NCBI RefSeq assembly: GCF_018687715.1
Contig: NC_056755.1
Coordinates: 22,414,501 to 22,478,500, forward strand
DNA from: Carya illinoinensis
Taxonomy: Eukaryota > Streptophyta > Magnoliopsida > Fagales > Juglandaceae
DNA length: 64,000 bases
Direction of reading: 5' to 3'
How positions within the stretch are numbered: the first letter of the stretch is position 1; the number at the start of each line of letters is the position of its first letter. The position numbers and the translations under genes are program-made. The notes under the pieces are model-generated. The model ran no database searches, was not told the DNA's origin, and worked only from the letters and a program-made list of their open reading frames with translations. Below are positions 37,147 through 48,031 of the stretch, piece after piece.

Positions 37147-38757
37147 CTACCTCTTAACTGTACACAAATCTTTAAGAACTTTTGCATAAGTGGGAACTTG
37201 TTTAATAACATGCAAAAGAGGAAGGTTAATCTTTACCTGCCTGAGGTTCTCCAAGATTTCATTACTAGGATCTAAAGTTCGCATACCAGATTTTAAAGCT
37301 TGAGGAAATGGTACCTTAACTGGACTCTTGATTACCTCGGCATCCTTGGAGAACTCGGTGCTATCATTGCTTTGTTCCTCTTCAACATCCTCTTGCTTAT
37401 CAGTTGTTGGGATGTGTAAGGACTTACCACTTCTTGTCATAATGGCATTGACTTCTTTTAAATTTTTTTGTGCCATATGCTGACCTTGGGGTGCGGATTG
37501 AGCTTGAGAAGGAAACTTGCCATGCTCATTCACACTCAAGGAGCTCATTATCTTGGATATATGACTCTTTATCTCTTTGTTTTCTTCAACAACCTGCATA
37601 ATCAAATATTCAAACTTTTGATTAGTTTTACTCTGTGCCTCAATAAAAGCATGCAAAGTGTCTTGTAAAGAACTCCTAGAAGATGAAGGTGCATGATATG
37701 GTGCAGGATATGATCTAGGGGGTTGTGCAGGCAGCTGGTTTTCAGACTTCAAGCTAAAATTGGGGTGATTACGCCACCCAGGATTGTAGGTATCAGAGAA
37801 AGGTGCAACAGGCTTCATGTACATACCTAAGGCATTACATTGTTCCTCATGCATCCCTCTCATCTCAGCAAATGTGGGACACTCTTGGGCAAGGTGATCT
37901 ACCCCACCACACACAAAACATCGTCCAAAAGACTCTGCATGATTAGCCACGTGTGTTGGCTTTAAGTCTTTATTCTTCAACACCTCTAGCTCCCTAGTGA
38001 GCATCTCAACCTTAGCCTTTAGGTTATCTTCTTCCCTGAGATGGTAAATTCCACCACCATTTAGGTTTCCTGTAGGTCGTGATCTATTTGTGCTCTCAGT
38101 AGCACTAGGTCCAGTCCAAGTGTGAGCTTTTTCAGCAAGCTCATTGAGGTATTCTATGGCCTCATCAGGATCTTTCTGAAAGAACTCACCATTACACATC
38201 ATCTCCACAAATTGACGCTCTCTAGGTGTAAGTCCCTCATAAAAATAGCTCACTAAGCACCAATTCTCATATCCATGATGAGGACACATACTCAATAGCT
38301 CCTTAAATCTCTCCCAAGACTGATACAAAGTCTCACTATCCTTTTGTACAAAGGTGGAGATTTGCCTTTTTAAAGCATTGGTCTTATGTTGGGGAAAGTA
38401 TTTATTAAAGAAGACCTGAGTCATCTCATTCCATGACCCAATAGATCGTGGTCTCAATGAGTATAGCCGACTCTTAGCTCTATCTTTCAAAGAGAAAGGA
38501 AAGAACTTAAGTCTCACAATGTCATCAGTTGCATTTTGACTATGAAAAGTCGCAACTACTTCCTCAAACTCCCTAATGTGCACATATGGATTTTCATTTT
38601 CCAAGCCATAACAAGTAGGGAGTAACTGTATCATCCCTGTTTTAAAATCCAATTGGCGAATATTAGCTGGAAACATTATGCATGATGGTGTGGCTGTGCG
38701 TGTAGGGTGGAGGTAATCCTGAAGGGTCCTAGTGGGTTGATCTTCATATTCACTCAT
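37147..38757 (-). CDS. Gag of the pol-deleted element, apparently intact
   Basis: About 536 codons from the ATG at 38757 (MSEYEDQPTRTLQDY). The open frame reaches back to 38889, but the upstream 44 residues lack family similarity that I recognise. Features: TLQDYLHPTRTATPSC, ENENPYVHIREFEEV, the core gag block FPFSLKDRAKSRLYSL and FFNKYFPQHKT, FVEMMCNGEF, a CCHC knuckle (CFVCGGVDHLAQEC), the NPGWRNHPNF motif and MTRSGK near the end. Gag assembles the particle and packages RNA. It ends at a TAG at 37147, where the host Athila copy has a sense codon, so the stop is probably a mutation, although readthrough into protease in the same frame is possible. Confidence 0.88.
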   Translation of the reverse strand: MSEYEDQPTRTLQDYLHPTRTATPSCIMFPANIRQLDFKTGMIQLLPTCYGLENENPYVHIREFEEVVATFHSQNATDDIVRLKFFPFSLKDRAKSRLYSLRPRSIGSWNEMTQVFFNKYFPQHKTNALKRQISTFVQKDSETLYQSWERFKELLSMCPHHGYENWCLVSYFYEGLTPRERQFVEMMCNGEFFQKDPDEAIEYLNELAEKAHTWTGPSATESTNRSRPTGNLNGGGIYHLREEDNLKAKVEMLTRELEVLKNKDLKPTHVANHAESFGRCFVCGGVDHLAQECPTFAEMRGMHEEQCNALGMYMKPVAPFSDTYNPGWRNHPNFSLKSENQLPAQPPRSYPAPYHAPSSSRSSLQDTLHAFIEAQSKTNQKFEYLIMQVVEENKEIKSHISKIMSSLSVNEHGKFPSQAQSAPQGQHMAQKNLKEVNAIMTRSGKSLHIPTTDKQEDVEEEQSNDSTEFSKDAEVIKSPVKVPFPQALKSGMRTLDPSNEILENLRQVKINLPLLHVIKQVPTYAKVLKDLCTVKR

Positions 38758-39012
38758 TTTCTTAGAATTAGAAGAATTATCAAACAAATGATCAGAAAAA
38801 TTAAACTCTGACTCTAACACAGGTCTACAAGCAAACCGACCCAAGGCGTCTCTATACCTGTGCATGCAAGGTAGAGAAAAACCCAACACTAAAAAAAACT
38901 ACAAAAAGAAAAAGAAAATAAAAAAAAGATGCAGCAAGCTAAAATAGGGAACGAAGTTACCGCCTTTACAAACTGTTGAAAAGAAAAACTATCTCACAAT
39001 TCTTCTAACATC

Positions 39013-39030
39013 TCCCCGGCAACAGCGCCA
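39013..39030 (-). other. Primer binding site of the pol-deleted element (tRNA-Asp type)
   Basis: On the minus strand TGGCGCTGTTGCCGGGGA, five bases after the 5' LTR end. It differs by one base from the Athila site at 19643. Confidence 0.92.
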
Positions 39031-39035
39031 AAATT

Positions 39036-40390
39036 TGATTACGCCCAAAGAATAACGCGGTAGTTGTAGCACAGCTCTGGGGTGTCGATTCCACAAGGAG
39101 ACAAATTAAAAGAATAGCAAGAGGAACAAAGAAATTAAAGAAAAAATATTAAATAAGTAATAGAGAACAAAAATTAATTTTAAATGTAAATTCAAGTGAA
39201 GCAAAGTGATTAACAGAAAAAGTATTCAAATTTGACAAACAGTAGAGCGTCGGGAATCCCTTGCACAAATCTGGTATTTTAATTATTCTTAATTCATTGG
39301 ATAACTCAATTAGGAACTCAATTCCCGCAAATCCCAATCGGAAGGTATAGATTTATAAACCAGACTTAAATCAAATGTAACCCTTTGAAAAAACATTCAC
39401 CACTTTTAAAAGACGTGAATTACTACCCTATTGATAAAATCCAATGACGACAATATACTTAGGAAGCGATATTACAGCAAAAAACTAAATCAATATAGAT
39501 AAATAATTGATCCACACATAATCAAAGAACTAATCCATTCAATAGAAAAAGCATGACTGAATCCATAAACACAATAAATTCTATAATTATTCGGAGAAGA
39601 AAACATCAACGATGAATTGAGAATGATAAAACAAAAGAGTTTTAGCAATTGAAAATCAAATACATTAATTAGAAATACCATCTAATGTGCAAGTTCATCC
39701 CTAACCCTACTTGAGAATTTAGTTACCCATAAATATAATGGACAACAAAAATCTCCAGAGAAAACTGAAGCGAACAGTGGCCATGGAAGTGATTTTCTCC
39801 TCTCTTCAGATCTGCCTCTTGTGCCTCTTCCTCCCCCCCATTTCGTGCTAATTATATGCTTATATAGGATAAGAAAGAAACCCTAATGTCCTATTGATTT
39901 TCGCATAAAAAAATCGCCTAAATTTTAAGACTTATCTTGGCAGTCATGTACAGCCTTCAGGATTTCGAATTTGGAAATCCTTATTAGAGATAAAGTTATA
40001 GCCCTTTAAGATAGCTTTCCAATGCATCAAGAATCACATCAATCCGATATATGAGTAAAAAGATACAGTCAAAAGACTAAAGTATGTCCAGACTGTCTCC
40101 TAGCGAATTTCGGACTTGGACTTCTTGTGGTTTCATTTTGTGATTTTTTTTCTTTTTCTTTTCTTCCAAATTGCTCTCAAACTCCACGAATGTCCTCCGT
40201 TGAATTTGACTAGGCTTGACTTGCTCTTTTATAAACTCTGAAATTAGACATAAAAAAACTGCTTATGAGTATCCCAACGTAAATAGAAATTCAATTTAAG
40301 AATACACATTAATTCCTATGATTTCTATTCACATTTTAGCATTTTAGTCCAATAATAGGGTATATAGAGTGCACTTTCGCACACTCATCA
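39036..40390 (-). repeat. 5' LTR of the pol-deleted element (1355 bp)
   Basis: Partner of 32985-34351. It is upstream in coding orientation and should drive transcription leftward. Confidence 0.95.
39859..39866 (-). promoter_or_regulatory. Candidate TATA box in the 5' LTR of the pol-deleted element
   Basis: TATATAAG on the minus strand, conserved in the partner LTR near 33830. Position in the LTR and strand fit a core promoter. No start site was determined. Confidence 0.5.
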
Positions 40391-40395
40391 CAGTA
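40391..40395. repeat. Target site duplication of the pol-deleted element, right (cagta)
   Basis: Matches 32980-32984. The Athila RNase H frame resumes immediately with IFVLDKFLSY. Confidence 0.95.
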
Positions 40396-41975
40396 ATTTT
40401 TGTACTTGACAAATTTCTCTCTTATTTGATTAGATCTCAAATTGTCATTTTTACTGATCATGCTACGTTGAAATACCTTTTAGCGAAAAAAGACGCAAAG
40501 CCCAGGTTGCTTAGATAGATCCTTTTACTGCAAGAATTTGATTTGATAATTAAAGATAAAAAAGAAAGTGAGAATGTTGTTGCTGATCATCTGTCTAGAC
40601 TTGTTCTTTCAGATTCCATAGAGACAGTTCCTATTAGAGATACATTTCCAAATGAGCAACTTTTTGGTATATCTCAAGTGCCTTGATACGCTGACATTGC
40701 TAATTTTCTTGCTACAGGTGAAATACCTCACATTTGGACTTAACAAGATAAAAGGAAATTTTTTGTGGAGGTAAAAAAATTCTTTTGGGATGATCCATAT
40801 TTGTTTAAATATTGCTCAAATTAGATAATTAGACGACGTGTTCCTAATAACGAATTTCAAAGTGTGATGTCTTTTTGTCACTTTGGGACATGTGGTGGCC
40901 ATTTTTCTGGAAAGAAATCTGCTTTTAAAATTTTGCAATGTAGTTTCTATTGGCCTACCATTTTCAAGGACACCCATGAATTTTGTAAAACTTGTGAGTA
41001 TTGTCAAAAATTGGGAGGGATTACCTAACAGAATATGATGCTATTAAATTTAATCTTGGTTGTTGAAATATTTGATTGTTGGGGCATCAATTTCATGGGA
41101 CCCTTCCCAGTTTCTTTTAGCAATCTCTACATTTTGGTAACTGTGGATTATGTGTCTGAATGGATTAAGGCCGTTCCATGCAAGAACAATAATCACAAAG
41201 TTGTACTGAAATTTATGAAAGAAAATATTTTATCAACGTTTGGAACATCTCAAGCCATTATCAGTGATGAGGGGTAAACATTTTTGCAATAAGCCTTTTG
41301 AGACATTCATGCAAAAATATGGTATTATTCATAAGGTTGCTACCCCTTATCTTCTACAAACAGGTGGCCAAGTTGAGCTATCTAATTGGGAGATCAAAAT
41401 TTTTTCAGAAAAGACGGTTAACCCAAGTCGCAAAGATTGGTCTTTATGATTAACCGACACACTTTGGGCATACCGTATTGCTTTTAAAACCCCGATTGGT
41501 ATGTCCCCATATTGACTCATTTTGGAAAGGCGTGTCACTTGCCTGTGGAATTGGAACACAAAGCTTATTGGGCAATTAAGCAATTTAATTTTGATGTGGA
41601 TAAAGCTTGCTCTCTTCGTAAGTTTCAGCTTAATGAGTTAGAGGAAATCATGAATGAAACTTACGAAAATTCTTGTATTTCCAATGAAATAATGAAAATT
41701 TTTCATGACAAAAATATTTTTTGAAAATCTTTTAAGCCTTTCCAAAAAGTTTTGTTGTATAATTCAAGGCTCCATTTGTTTCCTGGCAAGTTTTGATCCT
41801 GATGGATCGGCCCCTTTGTTGTAAAACTGTTTATCCTTTTGGGCCTATTGAGATAGAAAATCCAGAAAATGGTAATGTTTTTAAAGTTAATGGAAAAAGG
41901 TTGAAACCATTTTTGGGTGATTTTACTTTAGAGATTGAGTCCACTACTCTGGAGGATTCTGCTTATCAGAATTAA
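40396..41975 (+). pseudogene. Athila-type RNase H end and integrase
   Basis: Resumes RNase H (FTDHATLKYLLAKKDAKP, ENVVADHLSRL), then integrase: the zinc region with MSFCHFGTCGGHF and CKTCEYCQK (about 40860-41015), the core with [11 protein letters not shown] and AIISDEG, the PYLLQTGGQVELSN block, [20 protein letters not shown], and the tail VEIEN-like IEIENPENGNVFKVNGKRLKPF, ending at a stop at 41973. Stops at about 40517, 40684, 40741, 40822, 41027 and others, plus frame changes near 41270 and 41510, show it is dead. The C-terminal tail is the same segment that survives in the pol-deleted element at 36076-36420. Confidence 0.9.
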
Positions 41976-43091
41976 TTTCTGATTCCTCATTGTATATACC
42001 GTATTTGTTTGTTTTGTTTTTCTTTCTTTTGCTCTTTGTGTCTTCTAAGTTTGACAGAAATCTACTCCTTATGCGCACTTGAGTATCTCAGGTGACTTCT
42101 TTCCTCTTTGTTTAATCATTTTTGTCTCAATATATGTTCTACAATCTTTATCTTGCTTCAATTCATGTCTGTATAGCATACATCATCGAACATTCATTTG
42201 CTGAACATTGAGGACAATGTCACATATAGTTGGGGGGAGGGTTTTCTGTTGAAAATGTGTTAGTACCAAAAAAAAAAAAATTATTGTGAGGTGCATTGAA
42301 ACATAAATTATTAACACACTCTTGGCATTTTTGTGAGATTTGAGCACCTTGGTGGAGTAGTTGAGCAGAATTATTTTGTAAAAATTTAGTTTCAACTCTA
42401 AGTATAGAGCATGACTTATGATGCATCATATTTTGTTGAAAAGTAACTGGAAACACCAGGATGCGATATTTACAGAAATGAGAATTAGTATGATTTATAT
42501 AGAATGAAGGGCAAGTTTTGAAAGAACATTTTGCACATGCTTACCCTTGTAGTGTTCCTGATTAATGTTCATTAATTTAAAATAGGAGAAACTGTAGGAC
42601 TAACGAGCCTTTAAAAAAAACAGAAAAAAAAAAAAGAAAAACAAAAAGAAGATGAAATCATGTAAGTTTTCCTAAATAAAGGGCTAGAAATAGTTACCCA
42701 AAACTTTGGGGGTTGAGTGTTCAACCTTTAAAAAAAGTTGCGTGAAAACTGCTAGTCCATTGGGGTTTGAGGTAGTTAGAATCAATAATGATTAATCTTA
42801 AGGTTGAAAAATCCTATGATAAATCATGCATATTAATGAGGAACACACAAAGGTTTAGCCACACATACATATTCAAGTTCTAATACATTTGCCCCAATTC
42901 TATATGAGCAATTGTTGAGACTTTCCTTGTGGATACAACTCCTAGTGTTGAGTAGTCACGAATCGATTTTTTGTGAGAATTTAGAATTATGTTTGATTGT
43001 TTTTGTTTGAATTTCGATCTTTATGCAATGTTCATTTCAATTAATTTTCACTATTTTACTCAAGGATTAGCAAAAAGCTAGTTGGGAGGTG
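41976..43091 (+). other. 3' non-coding region of the Athila-type element
   Basis: No envelope-like gene is visible. The hairpin word CATTGAGGACAATG lies at 42206-42219 and is followed by a G-rich block AGTTGGGGGGAGGG (about 42228-42241). The real polypurine tract AGTTGGGAGGTG ends at 43091, next to the 3' LTR. The rest is AT-rich with A runs (42270, 42610). Confidence 0.75.
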
Positions 43092-43276
43092 TGATTGAGC
43101 TTAAATATTACATATTTTAGCTATCTAAAACTAATGTATTTTAAATTTTTCATGACACTATTATTGGTTTTAGATGGAAAAATTGTTAATAAGCATAAAT
43201 ACGAGTTATGATTTTTAATTGATTGATATCATGTTTATGCTTAATTTTATAACTATGATTAAATTGGACAATATTT

Positions 43277-43281
43277 CTTCA
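43277..43281. repeat. Target site duplication of the copia element, left (cttca)
   Basis: Repeated at 48032-48036. The Athila 5' LTR shows the single-copy empty site. Confidence 0.96.
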
Positions 43282-43483
43282 TATTAGAAATATATTAGTT
43301 TTTCTTTATATGTACAATTACATTTCTGCCCTTGTATTTTAGTACATATAAATACTTCCTTTTGATTGTAAATCATTCACCGAAAGTAATACAACACAAG
43401 TGAATTTTTGCCCAAATCTTTCTCTCTTTTCTGCTTGTTCATCAACTTGATCATCAATCCATGGCAGAACTCCAATTTTGTCA
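43282..43483 (+). repeat. 5' LTR of copia (202 bp)
   Basis: TATTAGAAATAT...ATTTTGTCA. Contains a TATA box at 43347. Differs from the 3' LTR chiefly by a 6-base segment near 43388 and single-base changes. Confidence 0.96.
43347..43354 (+). promoter_or_regulatory. Candidate TATA box in copia LTR
   Basis: TATAAATA about 70 bases into the LTR, present in both LTR copies. Fits the core promoter of a short copia LTR. Confidence 0.6.
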
Positions 43484-43495
43484 TGGTATCAGAGC
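43484..43495 (+). other. Primer binding site of copia (initiator tRNA-Met type)
   Basis: TGGTATCAGAGC directly abuts the LTR end. Confidence 0.95.
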
Positions 43496-43522
43496 ATAAA
43501 CCGCTGCTCTACGAGATTTGTC

Positions 43523-46500
43523 ATGGATTCAGATTCATCTGATTCTGATTCTCCATCTTCTATTCTTCCTGCTTCTCTTGATAACCCCTCAAACCCTTAT
43601 TTCTTACACCATGGAGAAAATCCTGGTGTTATACTTGTTACCGATCGTTTAAATGGTGATAATTACCATTCTTGGTCATGGTCCATGTCCAAAGCCATCA
43701 GTGTGAAGAACAAGACTAGATTTATCACTGGAATTCACAAAAAGCCGAAGTCTGAAGCAGATCCACTCTATTTGCCATGGATTCGGTGTAATGACATGGT
43801 AGTTTCATGGATCCTCAATTCTGTGGCAAAGAACATTGGATCCAACATTCTCTACATTGATAATGCCTCCGATATGTGGAAAGACTTGCAAGACCGCTTC
43901 TCACAAGGTAATCGTCCACGAATTTTTCAATTACGTAAGGCGATTAGTTCATTAAAGCAAGATTAGAAGTCTGTGAGTGATTATTACACTGAATTGAAAT
44001 CTTTTTGGGATGAGCTAGCAAATTATAGGCGATTGCCACAATGTTCTGTTGAAACCCTAAGGTTTTTTGAAGAAATTCAACAAGAGGAGTATGTAATGCA
44101 GTTTTTGATGGGACTAAGTGACTCTTTTAATAGTATTCGAAGTCAGATACTATTAATTGATCCTTTTCCTTCTATGAACAAAGTCATATCCTTGGTATTA
44201 CAAGAAGAGAAGCAGAGAGAGATTACTTTGGAGGCTTCTGTCCCTAGTCTTGAATCGGTTGCTGCTTTGACAGCAAAGCCTATGAAAATTGGTACTAATG
44301 CTTCTAAGCAAACCAATTTTTGAAAGGATAAACCTGTGTGCAGTCATTGTGGATACACAGGTCACACTTCTGAAAAGTGTTATAAGATTCATGGTTTTCC
44401 TCTTGGTTTTAAATCCAAAAGAGGAAATAATGCTTCAACCTATCAATCTTATTCATCCATGGGTAAATCAAATGATGATGCTCGGAAGTTCTCTTTGTCT
44501 CAAGATCAATATCAGCAACTACTTGCCATGCTCAAACCACAATCTACTTCATCATCAGTGAATCAAGCCAGCTCTGGCATTTTACCAACTCCACAGCCAC
44601 TTTCCACTGATAATTTTGCAGGTAATCTCGTGCCTTGGATAATTGACACTGGAGCAACAGACCATATGGTTAGCTCCATTGATCAATTTTCTTCCATAAC
44701 TTCTAATCTTTCTTCTGTTGTCAAATTACCAAATGGCCATTCAGTTCCCGTTACACATACTGGTACTATCCAACTACTAGACAACTTGACTTTGCACAAT
44801 GTCCTTTGTGTTCCTGATTTTTCCTTCAATTTAATTTCTACCAGTAAATTAACCCGTGACCATTCATGCTGCCTTATTTTTGTTTCCAATCTTTGTTTCA
44901 TTCAGGACTTGCCTACATGGAAAACGATTGGGATGGCTGAGGAGAAGGCTAGCCTCTTTTACTTAAAGCAAAGTTCTTTGGTTGGTTGTTCTATTTCTTG
45001 TCCTTCAATAAATCAGAATGTTAGTCTATGGCATTATAGGTTAGGCCATATTTCTTTTTCCAAATTGAAATTGCTTAGCAATAGTGTTTCAGATTTTCAC
45101 ATATCAAAATCCAATAATTCTTGTACTTGTACAATCTGTCCTTTAGCTAAACAAAAAGGTTTACCTTTTCCTTCTAGTGAATCAAATTCAGTTTATCCAT
45201 TTGAATTGATTCATTGTGATTTGTGGGGACCATTTTCTGTTTCTGCTTTAGATGGTTCAAAATATTTTCTTACAATTGTAGATGATTACTCTAAAACTAC
45301 TTGGGTATATCTTCTACAACATAAATCCCAAACCAAACCTTACTTGCAATCTTTCTTCCAATTAGTTCAAACTCAATTCAATTCTCAAATAAAGAAAATC
45401 AGAACCGATAATGGGACTGAATTTCACATGCCAGAATTTCTTTCCTCCCAAGGTGTTATACACCAGAAAAGTTGTGTTGAAAGACCACAACAAAATGGGG
45501 TCGTCGAAAGGAAACATCAACATTTGCTAAATGTTGCTCGTTCCCTCATATTCCAAGCTTCCTTGCCATTAAATTTTTGGGGTGATTGTATTCTTTCTGC
45601 TATCCATTTAATAAATTTAACACCAACTCCATTACTCTGACATAAATCTCCTTATGAGGTTTTGTATTCTAAACCTCCTCCTTATAATCACCTCAAAGTT
45701 TTTGGTTGTCTTTGTTTTGCTTCCACCTTGCGTCATGATAGATCTAAATTTGATCCAAGAGCAAGAAAATGCATCTTCATTGGATATCCTTTTGCTATAA
45801 AAGGATACAAATTATATGATCTTGAAACCCACAAAACTTTCATATCTCGTGATGTTGCGTTCCATGAACATATATTCCCTTTCTCTTCCTCTCTTTTTCC
45901 TATTAAACCTTGTAGCTCTTTTGTTCTTCCCAAACCAGTTTCTGATTTTCCAGATTCCATATTTTCTCCTTTATCTTCTTCACAAATCCCTTCTCCCAAC
46001 TCAGCAGAATCATCTCCAATCTCTATATTTCCAGATTCAGCACCTTCCATAGATAACTCTTCTTCAAATTCAAACAATTCCAATGTTCCAATTCAGCACT
46101 CTACAAGAATCAAAAAACCACCAAGATACTTGCAAGACTATCATTGTCAGCTGGCCTCTCAACATTCATCACAATCTATTTCTTTGCAGGACAAGTCTTC
46201 AAGTATCAAATTTTCTCTTTCTAATGTCCTTTCTTATGACAAACTCTCTATCTCTCACAAACATTTTGCTTTAACCATTTCTTCTATTTCTGAACCTCAA
46301 ACTTTCTCACAAGCAAACCAAATCCCTCAGTGGCAAGAAGCTATGAATGCTGAAATCAAAGCCCTTGAGACAAATAAAACTTGGACTCTCACTACTTTAC
46401 CTATGGGAAAGAAGCCGATAGGCTGTAAGTGGGTTTACCGGGTTAAATATAAAGCTGATGGTACCATTGAGAGGTACAAAGCTCGTTTGGTTGCAAAGGG

Positions 46501-47826
46501 GTACAACCAAATTGAGGGTCTTGATTTTCAGGAGACTTTTTCTCCAGTTGCTAAAATGACTACAGTCAGATGTCTATTGGCCATAGCAGCTGCCAAAAAT
46601 TGGCATTTACATCAATTGGATGTAAATAATGCATTTTTGCATGAAGATTTAAATGAAGAAGTGTATATGTCCATTCCACCCGGATATGCCAAACAGGGGG
46701 ACTCTAGAGTTTGAAAGTTACAAAAGTCCCTTTATGGGTTAAGGCAAGCCTCTAGACAATGGTTCTCCAAGTTATCCAAAGCCATTATTGAGTATGGTTT
46801 TCAGCAAGCTAAATCTGATCATTCTCTCTTTATTAAGTCAGAAAACAGTTCCTTCATTGCTTTGTTAGTCTATGTTGATGATATTATTCTAGCTAGCAAT
46901 GATTTGAACTTAATCTCTGATTTAAAGACATTTCTGGACAATAAATTCAGAATCAAGGGTTTGGAATCTTGAAATATTTTCCTGGGATGGAAGTTGCTAG
47001 GTCTTCCAAAGGCATAACATTGTGTCAAAGAAAATATGTGTTAGATATTTTGCAAGATTCAGGTTTTCTAGCTACCAAATCAGCTGCTTTTCCCATGGAA
47101 CAAAATGCAAAGTTCTCAAGTTTCGATGGTGAACTTTTAGAGGATCCTTCTCTATATAGGAGGTTAATTGGGAGGCTTATTTACCTCACTATATCTCGGC
47201 CAGACATCTCCTATTCTGTGCAAGTTCTAAGTCAGTATATGGATAAACCAAGGCAAACACATTTAAATGCTCTACACCGAGTGCTTAGATACTTGAAGGG
47301 AGCACCTGGTCAAGGCCTTTTCTTTCCAGCCAGTTCTGATTTCCATCTTAAAGCATTTTGTGACTCGGATTGGGCTGGTTGTGTGGATACTAGAAGATCA
47401 ATTTCCGGTTTTTGTGTGTTCCTTGAAAATTCTTTAATTTCCTGGAAGTCTAAGAAGCAACAAACTGTCTCAAAGTCCTCAGCCGAAGCTGAATATCGGG
47501 CTATGACCTCTACTACTTGTGATATTTCTTGGTTAATTACATTGTTGGCAGATTTTCAGATTACTCATGCCAAACCAGCTCTATTGTTTTGTGACAGCAA
47601 AGCAGCTCTTCACATTGCTGCTAACCCGGTTTTTCATGAAAGGACAAAGCACATCAAAATTGATTGCCATGTTGTGAGAGAAAAGCTGCAAGCAAAGATG
47701 ATCAAAACTCTTCATGTTGCTTCCCATTCTCAGCTTAGTGACATTTTCACAAAGGCACTTGGGTCTCAACAATTCCATTCATTGCTTAGCAAGATGGGTG
47801 TCCTAGATATATACACTCCATCTTGA
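43523..47826 (+). pseudogene. Copia Gag-Pol polyprotein, degraded
   Basis: The start is placed at the ATG at 43523 (MDSDSSDSDSPSS), because the open frame before it overlaps the primer site. Gag block: NPYFLHHGENPGV, LNGDNYHSWSWSMSKA. CCHC knuckle CSHCGYTGHTSEKC (about 44337). Protease WIIDTGATDHMV (44635). GAG-pre-integrase WHYRLGHISF. Integrase HCDLWGPF, IRTDNGTEF, QQNGVVERKHQHLL (catalytic Asp, Asp, Glu visible). Reverse transcriptase [23 protein letters not shown] and LVYVDDIILAS. RNase H FCDSDWAGC, SSAEAEYRAM. Stops at 43964 (Gln codon to TAG), 44321, 45638 and 46712, and a one-base loss near 46963, break it. Natural stop at 47824. Confidence 0.93.
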
Positions 47827-47833
47827 GGGGGAC
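47824..47833 (+). other. Polypurine tract of copia
   Basis: TGAGGGGGAC immediately before the 3' LTR start at 47834. It overlaps the polyprotein stop codon, which is common in compact copia elements. Confidence 0.8.
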
Positions 47834-48031
47834 TATTAGAAATACATTAGTTTTTCTTTATATGTACAATTACATTTCTGCCCTTGTATTTTAGTACATA
47901 TAAATACTTCCTTTTGATTGTAAATCATTCACCAAAAGTACACGAGTGAATTTCTGCCCAAATCTTTCTCTCTGTTTTCTGCTTGTTCATCAACTTGATC
48001 ATCAATCCATGGCAGAACTCCAGTTTTGTCA
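47834..48031 (+). repeat. 3' LTR of copia (198 bp)
   Basis: TATTAGAAATAC...TTTTGTCA, followed by cttca at 48032-48036. Confidence 0.96.

Larger units (their letters stand above)
32985..40390 (-). mobile_element. Pol-deleted Athila-type LTR element
   Basis: A 7.4-kb element in minus orientation with LTRs 32985-34351 and 39036-40390, tRNA-Asp-type primer site, long gag, protease, and then directly the end of integrase. Reverse transcriptase, RNase H and the integrase core are absent. Coding sequence runs in one frame from about 38757 to 36076 with only three stops. The LTRs look very similar to each other by eye. It must have moved with enzymes supplied by a related element, or lost its polymerase after insertion. 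Nearly unshifted coding sequence favours a relatively recent insertion. Confidence 0.94.
43282..48031 (+). mobile_element. Ty1/copia element with TA...CA termini
   Basis: A 4.75-kb element with short LTRs (43282-43483 and 47834-48031), an initiator-Met-type primer site, one gag-pol frame and a polypurine tract. Pol order is protease, integrase, reverse transcriptase, RNase H, which defines copia. Both LTRs begin TATTAG, not TG, and end CA, and the exact 5-bp duplication cttca confirms these boundaries. The LTRs differ by about six substitutions and two indels. Coding sequence has four premature stops and one single-base frameshift. I could not assign the lineage with confidence. Confidence 0.95.

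Noticed and set aside
40396..41975. Independent integrase gene
   Set aside because: It continues the RNase H frame interrupted at 32984 and is flanked by the cagta duplication, so it is part of the Athila element.
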